Origin: Falsiroseomonas sp.
GTDB taxonomy: Bacteria; Pseudomonadota; Alphaproteobacteria; Acetobacterales; Acetobacteraceae
Reading direction: 5' to 3'
Assembly: GCF_030695085.1 (NCBI RefSeq)
Contig: NZ_JAUYTS010000039.1
Location: forward strand, 1 to 64,000
Length of the DNA: 64,000 bases
Made by a program: the position numbers and the translations under genes. The notes beneath the pieces are model-generated. The model did not search any database. It was not told the origin of the DNA and saw only the letters and a list, made by a program, of their open reading frames with translations. Below, one piece after another: positions 16,608 through 24,846 of this stretch (position 1 is its first letter; every line of letters begins with the position of its first letter).

Positions 16608-18743
16608 TCAGAATAGCTCGATGTCGCTGGCCCTGACCTGCCAGGGGGCCAGCCCCATCAGCACGACCCCGCCACTGCCGAGCGGCAGGAAGGTGCCGCC
16701 GGAGACGCTGAACATGGCGCCTGCCGCAGCAGCGGAAGTGGCATAGGTGCTGGCCGGCAACAGCAGCCGATCCTGCCCTGGTGTGTAGTCCAGCACGGTG
16801 TCGATACTGCCGTCGGCGTCCATCTGGAACCAATCGCGCCCCTCGCCCCCACCCAGCGTGTCGTCGCCCAGCCCGCCACGCAGCGTATCGTCGCCGGCAC
16901 CGCCAAGTAGGAGGTTGGGATGGATATTGCCGGTGATCCTGTTGTTCAGCTCGTTGCCGAACCCGGATAGTGCCGCACCCATCAGGACCAGATACTCGAC
17001 ATTTGGCGGCAAGGCGTAGCCGCCGCCGGGCAGGATCGCCCAGACGGTATCGATGCCACCGCCCGCCTCCTCGATGACCTGGTCGTTGCGGTTGTCGATG
17101 AGATAGAGGTCATCGCCCGGACCGCCGAAGAACCACCCGGCCAGCCGGTCCGACGCGGTACCGTCCAGCGTGTCGGCGCCGGCCCCGCCGCGCAGCACGC
17201 TGCCCGCGCCCCGGCCGGCGCGCAGCAGGTCATCACCGTCTCCGCCCTGCAGGTAATCCACCCCATCGCCGCCATCGAGCGTGTCGTTGCCCGCACCTCC
17301 ATCCAGCCTGTCATCGCCATCGCCACCCAGCAGCAGGTCGCGGCCGTCGCCGCCCAGCAGCGTGTCGTTGCCGGCGCCGCCTTCCAGGGTGTCGTCGCCA
17401 GCACCGCCGGCGAGCAGATCCGCCCCGGCCTGGCCCATCAACCAGTCATTGCCGATGCCGCCCGACAGCAGATCGTCACCGTCACCACCCCGGAGGGTGT
17501 CATTACCGGCATCGCCCAGCAGCAGATCCGCGCCCCCACCCCCATCGAGCCAGTCATTGCCGGCACCGCCCGAGAGCGTGTTGCGCCCCTCATTGCCATA
17601 GAGGCTGTCATCACCCGGCCCGCCAAAGGCCGAGATATCGCCAGCCCCCGGCCGCAACCGCAGTCTTTCGAAGTGCTCGGGGAGGGTCATCGTCCAGCCC
17701 ACCACCATCTCGTCGATGCCGCCATCGGGCAGTTCGAGCCATGTGTCGGTCGGGCTCCGCAGCAGATAGACGTCGTTACCCGGACCGCCGATCAGGCGAT
17801 TGCCACCTTCCCCGCCACCATCGAGCGTGTCGGCGCCCTCGCCACCGACCAGACGATCGATGCCCTCTCCGCCGTAGAGCCAGTCATCGCCATCATCGCC
17901 GAACAGGCTGTCCGCGCCGTCGCCACCGTAGATCATGTCGTCGCCGGGCCCGCCTCGGATCGTATCGGCGCCATCACCGCCAAAGATCGTGTCGTTGCCG
18001 GCGCCGCCATGCAGGCTATCCGCCCCATCGAGGCCGAACAGGACATCATTCCCCGTATGGCCGAACAGCGCATCGGCGGCGGCGGTACCGTACAGCGTGT
18101 CGGCCAGAATGGTTCCGTCCTGCACGGCGAAGGGGGAAGGTGGCCCAGGCTCCAGCACCGTAACCGGAAGGCTGAAGCTGGCGATGTTCCGGCCGTCCGA
18201 GACCTCGATCATCACCTCTCGCACCGTACCGCCGAGCCCGATCAGGTCCACGCCAGGCCGCAGCCTCAGCTCCCGGCCCACGACTTCGAACCAGGCCGAA
18301 TCCGGCCAGGCGACGCTGTACTCCAGCGGCCCCTCCGTATCGGGGTCGGTCGCGGACAGGATGCCGATCGGCGCGCCCACATCATTGGCCAGGACCACGC
18401 CGCCTGAGGCAAAAACCAGATCCTGCGGCGGCGTGTCATCGACATCCAGGAGCCGCACGGTGAAGGTGACACCGAGCGAACCCCAGCCGGCCGCGGTCCT
18501 GACATTAAGGCCGAAGGTGAACTCCCACCCATCGCCCCATTCCTCGGCATCGAAGGCTTGCAGGGGCGTTATGGTCATCAACCGGCTGCCGGTCCGGAAA
18601 GTGGAGACGAACAGCCCCGCATCTCGGCCGATCAGCGCCGCGGAGGTGATCTCCGGCCCGAAGGTCAGGTAGGCAACCCAGTCCCCGCGGGCCGCATTCT
18701 CGTGGATCGTGTCGGGTACCGTGCCGACGAACGACGCGGACAT
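16608..18743 (-). CDS. RTX-type calcium-binding repeat protein with cadherin-like domain
   Basis: A 711-residue acidic protein. Residues 1-100 have no signal peptide. Residues about 100-205 form a cadherin/dystroglycan-like domain ([31 protein letters not shown]). From about 215 there are roughly 30 nonapeptides of the GGxGxDxUx type, interrupted near residues 340-380 and 540-610 by [23 protein letters not shown] spacers. The C-terminus [15 protein letters not shown] to DIELF resembles a type I secretion signal. It should be exported by a T1SS and fold on binding Ca2+. No ABC exporter, membrane fusion or TolC gene is adjacent. The function could be adhesin or S-layer-like; no catalytic domain is visible. 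Confidence 0.9.
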   Translation of the reverse strand: MSASFVGTVPDTIHENAARGDWVAYLTFGPEITSAALIGRDAGLFVSTFRTGSRLMTITPLQAFDAEEWGDGWEFTFGLNVRTAAGWGSLGVTFTVRLLDVDDTPPQDLVFASGGVVLANDVGAPIGILSATDPDTEGPLEYSVAWPDSAWFEVVGRELRLRPGVDLIGLGGTVREVMIEVSDGRNIASFSLPVTVLEPGPPSPFAVQDGTILADTLYGTAAADALFGHTGNDVLFGLDGADSLHGGAGNDTIFGGDGADTIRGGPGDDMIYGGDGADSLFGDDGDDWLYGGEGIDRLVGGEGADTLDGGGEGGNRLIGGPGNDVYLLRSPTDTWLELPDGGIDEMVVGWTMTLPEHFERLRLRPGAGDISAFGGPGDDSLYGNEGRNTLSGGAGNDWLDGGGGADLLLGDAGNDTLRGGDGDDLLSGGIGNDWLMGQAGADLLAGGAGDDTLEGGAGNDTLLGGDGRDLLLGGDGDDRLDGGAGNDTLDGGDGVDYLQGGDGDDLLRAGRGAGSVLRGGAGADTLDGTASDRLAGWFFGGPGDDLYLIDNRNDQVIEEAGGGIDTVWAILPGGGYALPPNVEYLVLMGAALSGFGNELNNRITGNIHPNLLLGGAGDDTLRGGLGDDTLGGGEGRDWFQMDADGSIDTVLDYTPGQDRLLLPASTYATSAAAAGAMFSVSGGTFLPLGSGGVVLMGLAPWQVRASDIELF

Positions 18744-18818
18744 GGAGTGGCCCCATCCTGGTGCCAGGACAGAAAGCGTGGCCGGGGTTGAAATCGCGTC
18801 AACGAAACGCTGATTTCG

Positions 18819-19577
18819 TCAGGCCACCAGGCGTACCGCCATGGTCCCCAGCAGCACGGCATTCACCAGGAACAGAAGGCCGCCAGCCAACTGGGTGATG
18901 GGCCCGGATCGCCGCAGGAACAGCCGGCCAAGCAGCGCCACCCCGACCAGCGCGGGAACCGTGCCCAGCGAGAAGGCGAGCATGGCCAGGGCACCCGCCA
19001 GCGCGCTGCCCGTCGCCGCGGCGGCGGCAAGTGCGGCGTAGAGCAATCCGCACGGCAGCGCCGACAGCATCAGGCCCAGGCCAAGCCCGTTCCAGCCTCC
19101 AGGGTTGGCCAGCAGCCTGCCGATGGGCCGCAGCAGGAAGGCGGGGTAGCTCGGCGCCAGGCCCCCCTGCGCCGCGCGGCGCCATGGCCACCAGTGATAA
19201 CGCGCAGGGATCAGGCGGCTCAGCGCCTGCCGGGCCATCAGGAAGGCCGCCAGCAGCAGCAGCGCCGCCAGCACCTGCCGCAACCCGGTCACCTGGCTCA
19301 CCACCCCGGCACTGGCCCCGGCCACGGCGCCGAGCGTCGCGTAGCCGACAATCCGGCCCAGATGATAGGGAATGAGTGCAGCCCCAGCGAGCCGGGCGAC
19401 AAAGCCCGGCCCGACCCGCCCGGCCATGCTGCCGGCCTGCGCCAGGACGAAGGGCGCACACATGCCGACACAATGCGTCACGCCGCCCGCCAGCCCGGCC
19501 ATCAACATGGCCAGTGCGACGGATGCCAGGGCGCCCGCGCCCAGCGCGGTCAGGTCATGGAGGCAGTTCGCGAGCAT
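18819..19577 (-). CDS. TauE/SafE-like (UreH/CcdA-like) membrane protein
   Basis: A 252-residue protein with about six hydrophobic helices. The first contains GLAGGVTHCVGMCAPFVLA, the conserved Cys-containing motif of the sulfite-exporter TauE/SafE / UreH-2 group. A second motif is ALPCGLLYAALAAAAATG. Relatives often lie next to cbb3 oxidase clusters and are thought to act in copper or thiol handling. That role is inferred here from proximity and from a FixK-like half-site pair upstream. The ATG at 19577 follows GAAGGGG. Confidence 0.85.
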   Translation of the reverse strand: MLANCLHDLTALGAGALASVALAMLMAGLAGGVTHCVGMCAPFVLAQAGSMAGRVGPGFVARLAGAALIPYHLGRIVGYATLGAVAGASAGVVSQVTGLRQVLAALLLLAAFLMARQALSRLIPARYHWWPWRRAAQGGLAPSYPAFLLRPIGRLLANPGGWNGLGLGLMLSALPCGLLYAALAAAAATGSALAGALAMLAFSLGTVPALVGVALLGRLFLRRSGPITQLAGGLLFLVNAVLLGTMAVRLVA

Positions 19578-19610
19578 CACCCCTTCTATCCTGCCGCCGC
19601 CCGATGGTTC

Positions 19611-19624
19611 TTGCGCCAGGTCAA
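19611..19624. promoter_or_regulatory. Imperfect FixK-like box upstream of the TauE/SafE-like gene
   Basis: TTGCGCCAGGTCAA fits the relaxed FixK pattern TTG(A/C)-N6-(T/G)CAA and matches 7 of 10 bases of the FNR consensus. Its centre is 40 bases upstream of the start codon at 19577, which would imply a nearly leaderless transcript if it is a class II site. It is weaker than the ccoN box. Confidence 0.35.
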
Positions 19625-19784
19625 CCGGGCATCCAGCCCTGCCGCCTGGACGGACACTGTTCCGGTGCCACATAGGGGAGGCAATGCCCGCCCCACAATG
19701 TGATCCGGCCCGATGGACCGCGGCCGTCCCGGCCTCCCGCCTGCCCCGCTATTCCTGCGGCCGGTTAGCGTCTACGCCGCAGGC

Positions 19785-20771
19785 ATGACCCACCTTCCCC
19801 TTTGCCTGACCATGGGCGAACCGGCCGGCATCGGCGCGGAGATATCTGCAAAGGCCTGGCACCGCCTGCGCGAGTCGGGGCCCTCCTTCTTCTTCATCGG
19901 CGACCCGCGCAGTCTGCGGGACGCGCCGGTTGTGGTGATCGAGTCGCCGGAACAGGCGGCGGAGGCCTTTCAGGCCGGCCTGCCCGTGCTGCCGCTCCCC
20001 CTGCCCGCGGCACCGCAGCCCGGCCGGCCGGACCCCGCCAATGCCGGGGCGGTCATCGCCGCGATCGAGACAGCGGTGCGCCTGTGCCTGGAGGGCCGTG
20101 CCGCCGGGGTGGTGACCAATCCGATCCAGAAATCCGTCCTCACCAGCGCGGGCTTCCGGCATCCCGGACATACGGAATTCCTGGGCGAACTGGCAGGTCG
20201 CGGGGTTCCGCCCGTCATGCTGCTGGCCTGCCCCGGGCTGCGGGTGGTGCCGGTGACGGTCCATGCCGCACTGGCCGAGGCCATCCGCAGCTTGACCACC
20301 GAACTCATCATCGAGCATGGCCGCATCGTGGCGGAGGCACTCCGGCAGGATTTCGGTATCGCGCGGCCGCGCATCGTGGTGGCAGGGCTGAACCCGCATG
20401 CCGGGGAGGCTGGGACAATGGGCCGGGAGGATATCGAGATCGTCGCACCTGCCATCGCCGCCCTGCGGCAGGCGGGAATCGAGGCGCGTGGCCCGCTGCC
20501 CGCCGACACGCTGTTCACTCCGCGGGCGCGTGCCAGCTATGATTGCGCGCTGTGCATGTATCACGACCAGGCGCTGATCCCGGTCAAGACGCTCGACATG
20601 GATGGCGGGGTGAATGTGACGCTCGGCCTGCGGATCGTCCGCACCAGCCCGGATCATGGCACCGCGCTGGATATCGCAGGCTCGGGTCAGGCCGATCCGG
20701 GCAGCCTCATCGCCGCGCTGCACCTGGCGGCGGATATTGCCCTAAGCCGATCAAGGAACGTGCGCCCATGA
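19785..20771 (+). CDS. pdxA: 4-hydroxythreonine-4-phosphate dehydrogenase
   Basis: A 328-residue NAD-dependent, metal-requiring enzyme of pyridoxal 5'-phosphate synthesis. It oxidises 4-phosphohydroxythreonine to the 3-amino-2-oxopropyl phosphate precursor used by PdxJ. Visible motifs are TMGEPAGIGAEI at the N-terminus, HPGHTEFLGEL with a metal-ligand histidine, YHDQALIPVKTLDMDGGVNVTLGL, and RTSPDHGTALDIAG. The start at 19785 is the ATG before the conserved LTMGEPAGIG; the frame is open upstream. The stop overlaps the pdxJ start by four bases. Confidence 0.96.
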   Translation: MTHLPLCLTMGEPAGIGAEISAKAWHRLRESGPSFFFIGDPRSLRDAPVVVIESPEQAAEAFQAGLPVLPLPLPAAPQPGRPDPANAGAVIAAIETAVRLCLEGRAAGVVTNPIQKSVLTSAGFRHPGHTEFLGELAGRGVPPVMLLACPGLRVVPVTVHAALAEAIRSLTTELIIEHGRIVAEALRQDFGIARPRIVVAGLNPHAGEAGTMGREDIEIVAPAIAALRQAGIEARGPLPADTLFTPRARASYDCALCMYHDQALIPVKTLDMDGGVNVTLGLRIVRTSPDHGTALDIAGSGQADPGSLIAALHLAADIALSRSRNVRP

Positions 20772-21505
20772 TGCATTTGCTGCTCTCGATCAATGTGGAT
20801 CATGTGGCGACGCTGCGTAACGCCCGCGGCGGGCGCTTCCCGGACCCGGTGGCCGCGGCCAAGCTGTGCCTGGACGCGGGTGCTGAAGGCATCACCATCC
20901 ATCTGCGCGAGGACCGGCGGCATATCCGCGACCAGGATGTGGAACGCATGAAGGCCGAAGTACCGACAAAGCTGAACCTGGAGATGGCCGCTACCGAGGA
21001 GATGGTCGGCATCGCCCTGAGGGTCATGCCCGAAGCCGTGTGCCTGGTGCCGGAGAAGCGCCAGGAACTGACCACCGAGGGCGGGCTGGATGTGCTGCGC
21101 AGTGGTCCAGCCTTCGCCGAGTCGGTCCGGCGCCTGACCGGTGCCGGCATCCGCACCTCCATCTTCGTCGAAGCCGATCGTGCCCAGATCGAGGCGGCCG
21201 CCAGGCTCGGCGCGAACTGCGTCGAACTGCACACCGGCACCTACGCCGATGCCACGCCGGCCGAGCGCCCCGCGCATCTGGCGCGCCTGGCGCAAGGAGC
21301 GCGGGATGCCGAGGCGGCGGGGCTGCTGTGCCATGCGGGCCACGGCCTGGATTTCGATACGATCGGCGGCATCGCGGCCTTGCCCGAGGTTTCGGAAGTC
21401 TCGATCGGGCATTTCCTGGTCGGGCAGAGCGTCTTCGAAGGCCTGCCTTCGGCCGTGCGGCGGATGCGGAACCTCATCGACGCGGCACGTCACCCGAAGG
21501 GCTGA
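20768..21505 (+). CDS. pdxJ: Pyridoxine 5'-phosphate synthase
   Basis: A 245-residue TIM-barrel enzyme that condenses the PdxA product with 1-deoxy-D-xylulose 5-phosphate to give pyridoxine 5'-phosphate. Conserved motifs are LLSINVDHVATLRNARGG, GITIHLREDRRHI, PTKLNLEMAAT, CLVPEKRQELTTEGGLDV and GIRTSIFVEAD. Its ATG lies inside the pdxA stop (ATGA), so two sequential steps of the DXP-dependent B6 pathway are translationally coupled. The frame is open upstream into pdxA but that phase is not coding. Confidence 0.97.
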   Translation: MMHLLLSINVDHVATLRNARGGRFPDPVAAAKLCLDAGAEGITIHLREDRRHIRDQDVERMKAEVPTKLNLEMAATEEMVGIALRVMPEAVCLVPEKRQELTTEGGLDVLRSGPAFAESVRRLTGAGIRTSIFVEADRAQIEAAARLGANCVELHTGTYADATPAERPAHLARLAQGARDAEAAGLLCHAGHGLDFDTIGGIAALPEVSEVSIGHFLVGQSVFEGLPSAVRRMRNLIDAARHPKG

Positions 21506-21619
21506 GGCTCCGGTTCCGTGCCGCTTGCATTCTGCATGGCACAGCGGTTGCGTAGGTCGCTGAACGCGGGACTTCCGGCGAAACGACCGGGAGCCGCGCT
21601 TGCAGGATGCGAGGCGGCG

Positions 21620-21913
21620 ATGGCGGCAGCGGCAAAGGCAAGACAGACGATCCCACTCTGGTCGTTGCGGGCGGGGGTGCCGGATCATCCGGCCACGCCA
21701 CTTGCGCGCTCGGCCACTGTCATTCCCCTGCCGCTCGGCGCGGCACGCAGCCGCCGGGTGCTGACCTACCCGGCCGCCATCGCGGTGCCGCCACGCTGCG
21801 CCGAGGATATCGTGACCCCGGAGCGGCCCCTCGCCGCCCTGCCGCTGCTGGCCCTGTCAGCCCCTACGGCGCTGCTCGGCTCCGGCATGATGTTGGTTCA
21901 CCTCCTCGGCTGA
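21620..21913 (+). CDS. Hypothetical small protein with C-terminal hydrophobic segment
   Basis: A frame of about 97 residues starting at an ATG preceded by GCGAGGCGGCG; the frame stays open from 21518, so the start is uncertain. The first two thirds are Arg/Pro/Ala-rich without a recognised domain. The end (LAALPLLALSAPTALLG, then MMLVHLLG) could be one membrane helix. It lies between pdxJ and the convergent ABC binding protein, with an eight-base gap to the latter. I recognise no family, and it may be a chance frame. Confidence 0.35.
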   Translation: MAAAAKARQTIPLWSLRAGVPDHPATPLARSATVIPLPLGAARSRRVLTYPAAIAVPPRCAEDIVTPERPLAALPLLALSAPTALLGSGMMLVHLLG

Positions 21914-21921
21914 CGCCTGAG

Positions 21922-22716
21922 TCAGGCGCTGACGCCCCATTTCTCGCCGATCTCGGCGAAGAAGCCGCTGGCCTGGCGGATGGTGACCCAGGCGTTGAGG
22001 AAGTTCAGGAACACCGGGTCCTGCAAGGGCGCCATGAACGCCATGGGGATCGGGTTGCGCGGCTGGTCGCTGAACAGGGACACCAGATCCGGATATTCGC
22101 GGGTGAGGAAGGCGGCCTCGATTACCGTGGACATGCTGGCATCGACACGGCCGCCCAGAAGTTCCTGCCAGTCCCGCGCCGGGCTTTCCACCCGGCGCAG
22201 CGTTGCGGCCGGCAGGGCCTGCTGCACAAACTGCTCCATCGTGGTGCCGAGATTGGTGCCGACGGTCACGCCCCGCTGGTTCAGCGCATCCCAGTTGGCG
22301 AAGCGGGCGGCATTGCGACGTGTGGTCAGCGGGATGAAGCCAGTACGGCCCCAGGGGATGGTGAAGCTGGCCGCCATCGCGCGCGCGACGGACATCGAAG
22401 TGCCGGTGAAGACCACATCATACTGGTCCGCCTGCAGGCCATTGATCAGCGTGCGCCAATCGGTCGCGACGAATTCGGCCCGCACCCCCATGTCCCGCGC
22501 CAGTTGCTCCGCCGCCTCGATCTGATGGCCGCGATAGCTGCGGCTGGCGGGATCGCGGAAGCTCATCGGGTTGAAGTCACCGGTCGTGCCGATGCGGATG
22601 CGTCCGGCGGACTGGATCGCCTGCAGGCGCCCGCCTCCGGCCTGTTGCGCCAGGGCCTGGGCAGGCAACAGCAGGGAGGCGGCGGCGGCGGCAGCCGGTA
22701 TGTGGCGACGCAACAT
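21922..22716 (-). CDS. Amino-acid ABC transporter periplasmic binding protein (family 3)
   Basis: A 264-residue solute-binding protein. It has a signal peptide (MLRRHIPAAAAAASLLLPAQALAQ), then the family 3 fold starting IQSAGRIRIGTTGDFNPMSFRD, with VATDWRTLINGLQADQYDVV in the expected place for the polar amino-acid group. The start at 22716 has GGAG nine bases upstream; an in-frame ATG at 22731 is possible. It diverges from a permease gene of the same transporter class across about 260 bases, so the two probably form one importer. No ATPase gene is next to them. Confidence 0.88.
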   Translation of the reverse strand: MLRRHIPAAAAAASLLLPAQALAQQAGGGRLQAIQSAGRIRIGTTGDFNPMSFRDPASRSYRGHQIEAAEQLARDMGVRAEFVATDWRTLINGLQADQYDVVFTGTSMSVARAMAASFTIPWGRTGFIPLTTRRNAARFANWDALNQRGVTVGTNLGTTMEQFVQQALPAATLRRVESPARDWQELLGGRVDASMSTVIEAAFLTREYPDLVSLFSDQPRNPIPMAFMAPLQDPVFLNFLNAWVTIRQASGFFAEIGEKWGVSA

Positions 22717-22870
22717 GTAGGGAGACTCCATCTGGGCTGCGCGGAGGTTGGACCGCCTTCGCGATTTGCAACGTCTTATCCCAAATCCTGCGGATCGTGA
22801 CCGATCCGTCCTCACGCGCCGGCGCTTCGTTTGGCTACGCGCCACCTGGCGCTGCGCCCATTCGGGCGCT

Positions 22871-22889
22871 CGCCCGCCTGCGGCGGGCG
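22871..22889. repeat. Perfect GC-rich hairpin in the intergenic leader
   Basis: CGCCCGCC-TGC-GGCGGGCG forms an eight-base-pair stem with a three-base loop, in the roughly 260-base non-coding gap between the binding protein and permease genes. There is no T-run after it on either strand, so it is not an obvious intrinsic terminator. It could be a REP-like element or part of the permease leader. I see nothing else identifiable in the gap. Confidence 0.5.
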
Positions 22890-22976
22890 CAGGTCACAAC
22901 CCATGGGATCTGGTATTTCCCGCCTGCCGCGCTGGGCGCATCTCGTCTCGCTCCGGAAACCGTGGGAGACAGCCCC

Positions 22977-23750
22977 ATGCTGACCCTCCCCGTTTCGCGT
23001 CGCGCGCGTCCCATGCTGCTTCTGTCAATGCTGGCGCTGGCCGGCTGTGGCAGCAACTGGGGCTGGCATGTGGTGGACCCCACCGATGCCCGCGGCCGGG
23101 CCAATCTCGGCTTCATGGTGGAGGGGCTTTGGGCGACGGTTTCCCTGTCGCTCGCGGCCATCATCCTGTCCGTCCTGATTGGAACAGGTGTCGCCCTGCT
23201 GGGCTTCTCGCGGCTACGTCCGCTGCGCCTGGTCAACCGGGTCTGGGTCGAGCTGTTTCGCGCGGTGCCGATCCTGGTGCTGATCCTGTGGGTCTTCTAC
23301 GGCCTGCCGGTGGTGCTCGGCATCCGGCTGGATGTTTTCACTGCGGCGCTGATCGCCATCGCGCTGTGCGACTCGGCCTTCGAGGCGGAAATCCTGCGCG
23401 GCGGCATCCAGAGCATCGAGCAGGGCCAGCGGGAGGGTGCCGCCGCGCTGGGCCTGTCGCGCTGGCAGGTCATGCGCCTGGTCGTCCTGCCGCAGGCAAT
23501 CCGCCGCATCCTGCCGCCGGTCGCCAACCAGTTCGTCTATGTGGTGAAAATGAGCAGCCTGGCGAGCGTCATCGGCTACCAGGACCTGACGCGCCGCGCC
23601 AATGAGCTTGTGGTCTCGGTGTTCCGGCCGCTTGAGATCTACAGCATCCTGATCCTGGAATACCTGGTGCTGATCCTGCTGATCTCGGCGGGTGCCCGCT
23701 GGCTGGAGCGGCGGCTGGGCGCGGATCAGACGCGACGCCGGGATGGCTGA
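22977..23750 (+). CDS. Amino-acid ABC transporter permease with lipobox-like N-terminus
   Basis: A 257-residue inner-membrane permease of the HisM/GlnP type: about five helices with the EAA loop EILRGGIQSIEQGQREGAAALGL and PQAIRRILPPVANQFVYVVKMSSLASVIG. The first 24 residues are odd for a permease. MLLLSMLALAGC looks like a lipoprotein signal with a lipobox cysteine at residue 24, and the conserved GWHVVDP follows. This N-terminus is known in a minor permease subfamily but its processing is unclear. The start at 22977 follows GGGAGA. The partner is the divergent binding protein; the ATPase must be elsewhere. Confidence 0.87.
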   Translation: MLTLPVSRRARPMLLLSMLALAGCGSNWGWHVVDPTDARGRANLGFMVEGLWATVSLSLAAIILSVLIGTGVALLGFSRLRPLRLVNRVWVELFRAVPILVLILWVFYGLPVVLGIRLDVFTAALIAIALCDSAFEAEILRGGIQSIEQGQREGAAALGLSRWQVMRLVVLPQAIRRILPPVANQFVYVVKMSSLASVIGYQDLTRRANELVVSVFRPLEIYSILILEYLVLILLISAGARWLERRLGADQTRRRDG

Positions 23751-23796
23751 AACGGGGATGGTTGACGCGCCGCGGCCGCGCGGCCAGCGTCGGGGC

Positions 23797-24837
23797 ATGA
23801 CAAATCCCTCCCTGCCGACCGATGCGGCCGCCGCCGAAATCCACGCCGCAACGCTGACCCTCGACACGCATGTCGATGTGCCCTGGCCGGCCACGCCCGA
23901 CCCGGCCACGCCAACGGCACGGCGGGTCGACTATCCGAAGATGCAGGCGGGTGGCCTGAAGGGCGTGGTCTTCATCGCCTATGTGCCGCAGGGACCGCTG
24001 ACCGCGGAGGGTCACGATGCCGCCGGCGCGCGGGCCGAGGCCATGCTGCGGGCCATCGCCGCCACCGCGGGCGAGACGCCGATGCGACGGCGCCTGTGCA
24101 CCACGCCGGACGAGTTGGAAGCCTGCGCGGCGGATGGGGCGCTGGCCATCCTGCTCGGCGTCGAGAATGGCTATGCGATGGGGGAGGATCTGTCGCGCCT
24201 GGCGCTATGGCGCAAGCTCGGCGCCATCTACCTGACCGTCACCCATGACGGCCACAACGCCCTGTCGGATGCGGCCCGGCCACGCGCCGACCTGGGCGAC
24301 GCACCGACCCGTCATGGTGGTCTTTCGGCGCTGGGCCGGGCCGCGATCGCGGAGATGAACCGGGTCGGGCTGATCGTCGACGTCTCCCATGTCGCGCGCA
24401 GCGCCATGCTTCAGGCGGCCGAATTGTCGCGCACGCCCGTGGTCGCCACCCATGCCTGCTGCCGCGCCCTGCGCGACCATCCGCGGAACCTGGATGACGC
24501 GCAGATGGACGCGCTGCGGGATGTCGGTGGTCTGTTGCAGATCACCGCCGTGCCCAGCTTCCTGAAGGCTCCCGATGCGGACGGCACCGCCCGCGCCAGC
24601 GTGTCCGACTACGTGGACCACGTGGATTACGCGGTGCGCCGCATCGGCATCGACCATGTCGGGCTGTCCTCCGACTTTGACGGCGGCGGCGGCGTGCAGG
24701 GTTGGCAGGACGCGTCGATGAGCGGCGCTGTCAGTGCCGAGTTGCTGCGCCGCGGCTATGGGGCACGCGAACTCGCGCTGCTGTGGTCGGGCAATTTCCT
24801 GCGCGTCTGGCGCGCGACCCTCCGGGCCGCGCGCTGA
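23797..24837 (+). CDS. Membrane dipeptidase family (M19) peptidase
   Basis: A 346-residue zinc dipeptidase of the renal-dipeptidase family. Metal-site motifs in order: TLDTHVDVPW (His-x-Asp), LLGVENGYAM (bridging Glu), YLTVTHDGHN, IVDVSHVARSAM (His), VVATHACCRALRDHPRNL (His), and IDHVGLSSDFDGGGG (Asp). The start at 23797 is favoured by alignment to the family's first strand; in-frame ATGs at 23743 and 23758 are possible. It follows the permease by 46 bases on the same strand, so it may hydrolyse imported dipeptides (inference). Confidence 0.9.
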   Translation: MTNPSLPTDAAAAEIHAATLTLDTHVDVPWPATPDPATPTARRVDYPKMQAGGLKGVVFIAYVPQGPLTAEGHDAAGARAEAMLRAIAATAGETPMRRRLCTTPDELEACAADGALAILLGVENGYAMGEDLSRLALWRKLGAIYLTVTHDGHNALSDAARPRADLGDAPTRHGGLSALGRAAIAEMNRVGLIVDVSHVARSAMLQAAELSRTPVVATHACCRALRDHPRNLDDAQMDALRDVGGLLQITAVPSFLKAPDADGTARASVSDYVDHVDYAVRRIGIDHVGLSSDFDGGGGVQGWQDASMSGAVSAELLRRGYGARELALLWSGNFLRVWRATLRAAR

Positions 24838-24846
24838 CTGGCGGGC

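Noticed and set aside
16850..18080. Short DNA repeats that could look like a CRISPR or tandem repeat array
   Set aside because: They are the coding repeats of the RTX nonapeptides; spacing follows multiples of 27 bases in one protein frame and no unique spacers exist.
22790..22976. Possible riboswitch in front of the permease
   Set aside because: Apart from one GC hairpin I could not fit any known aptamer core, so no riboswitch is claimed.
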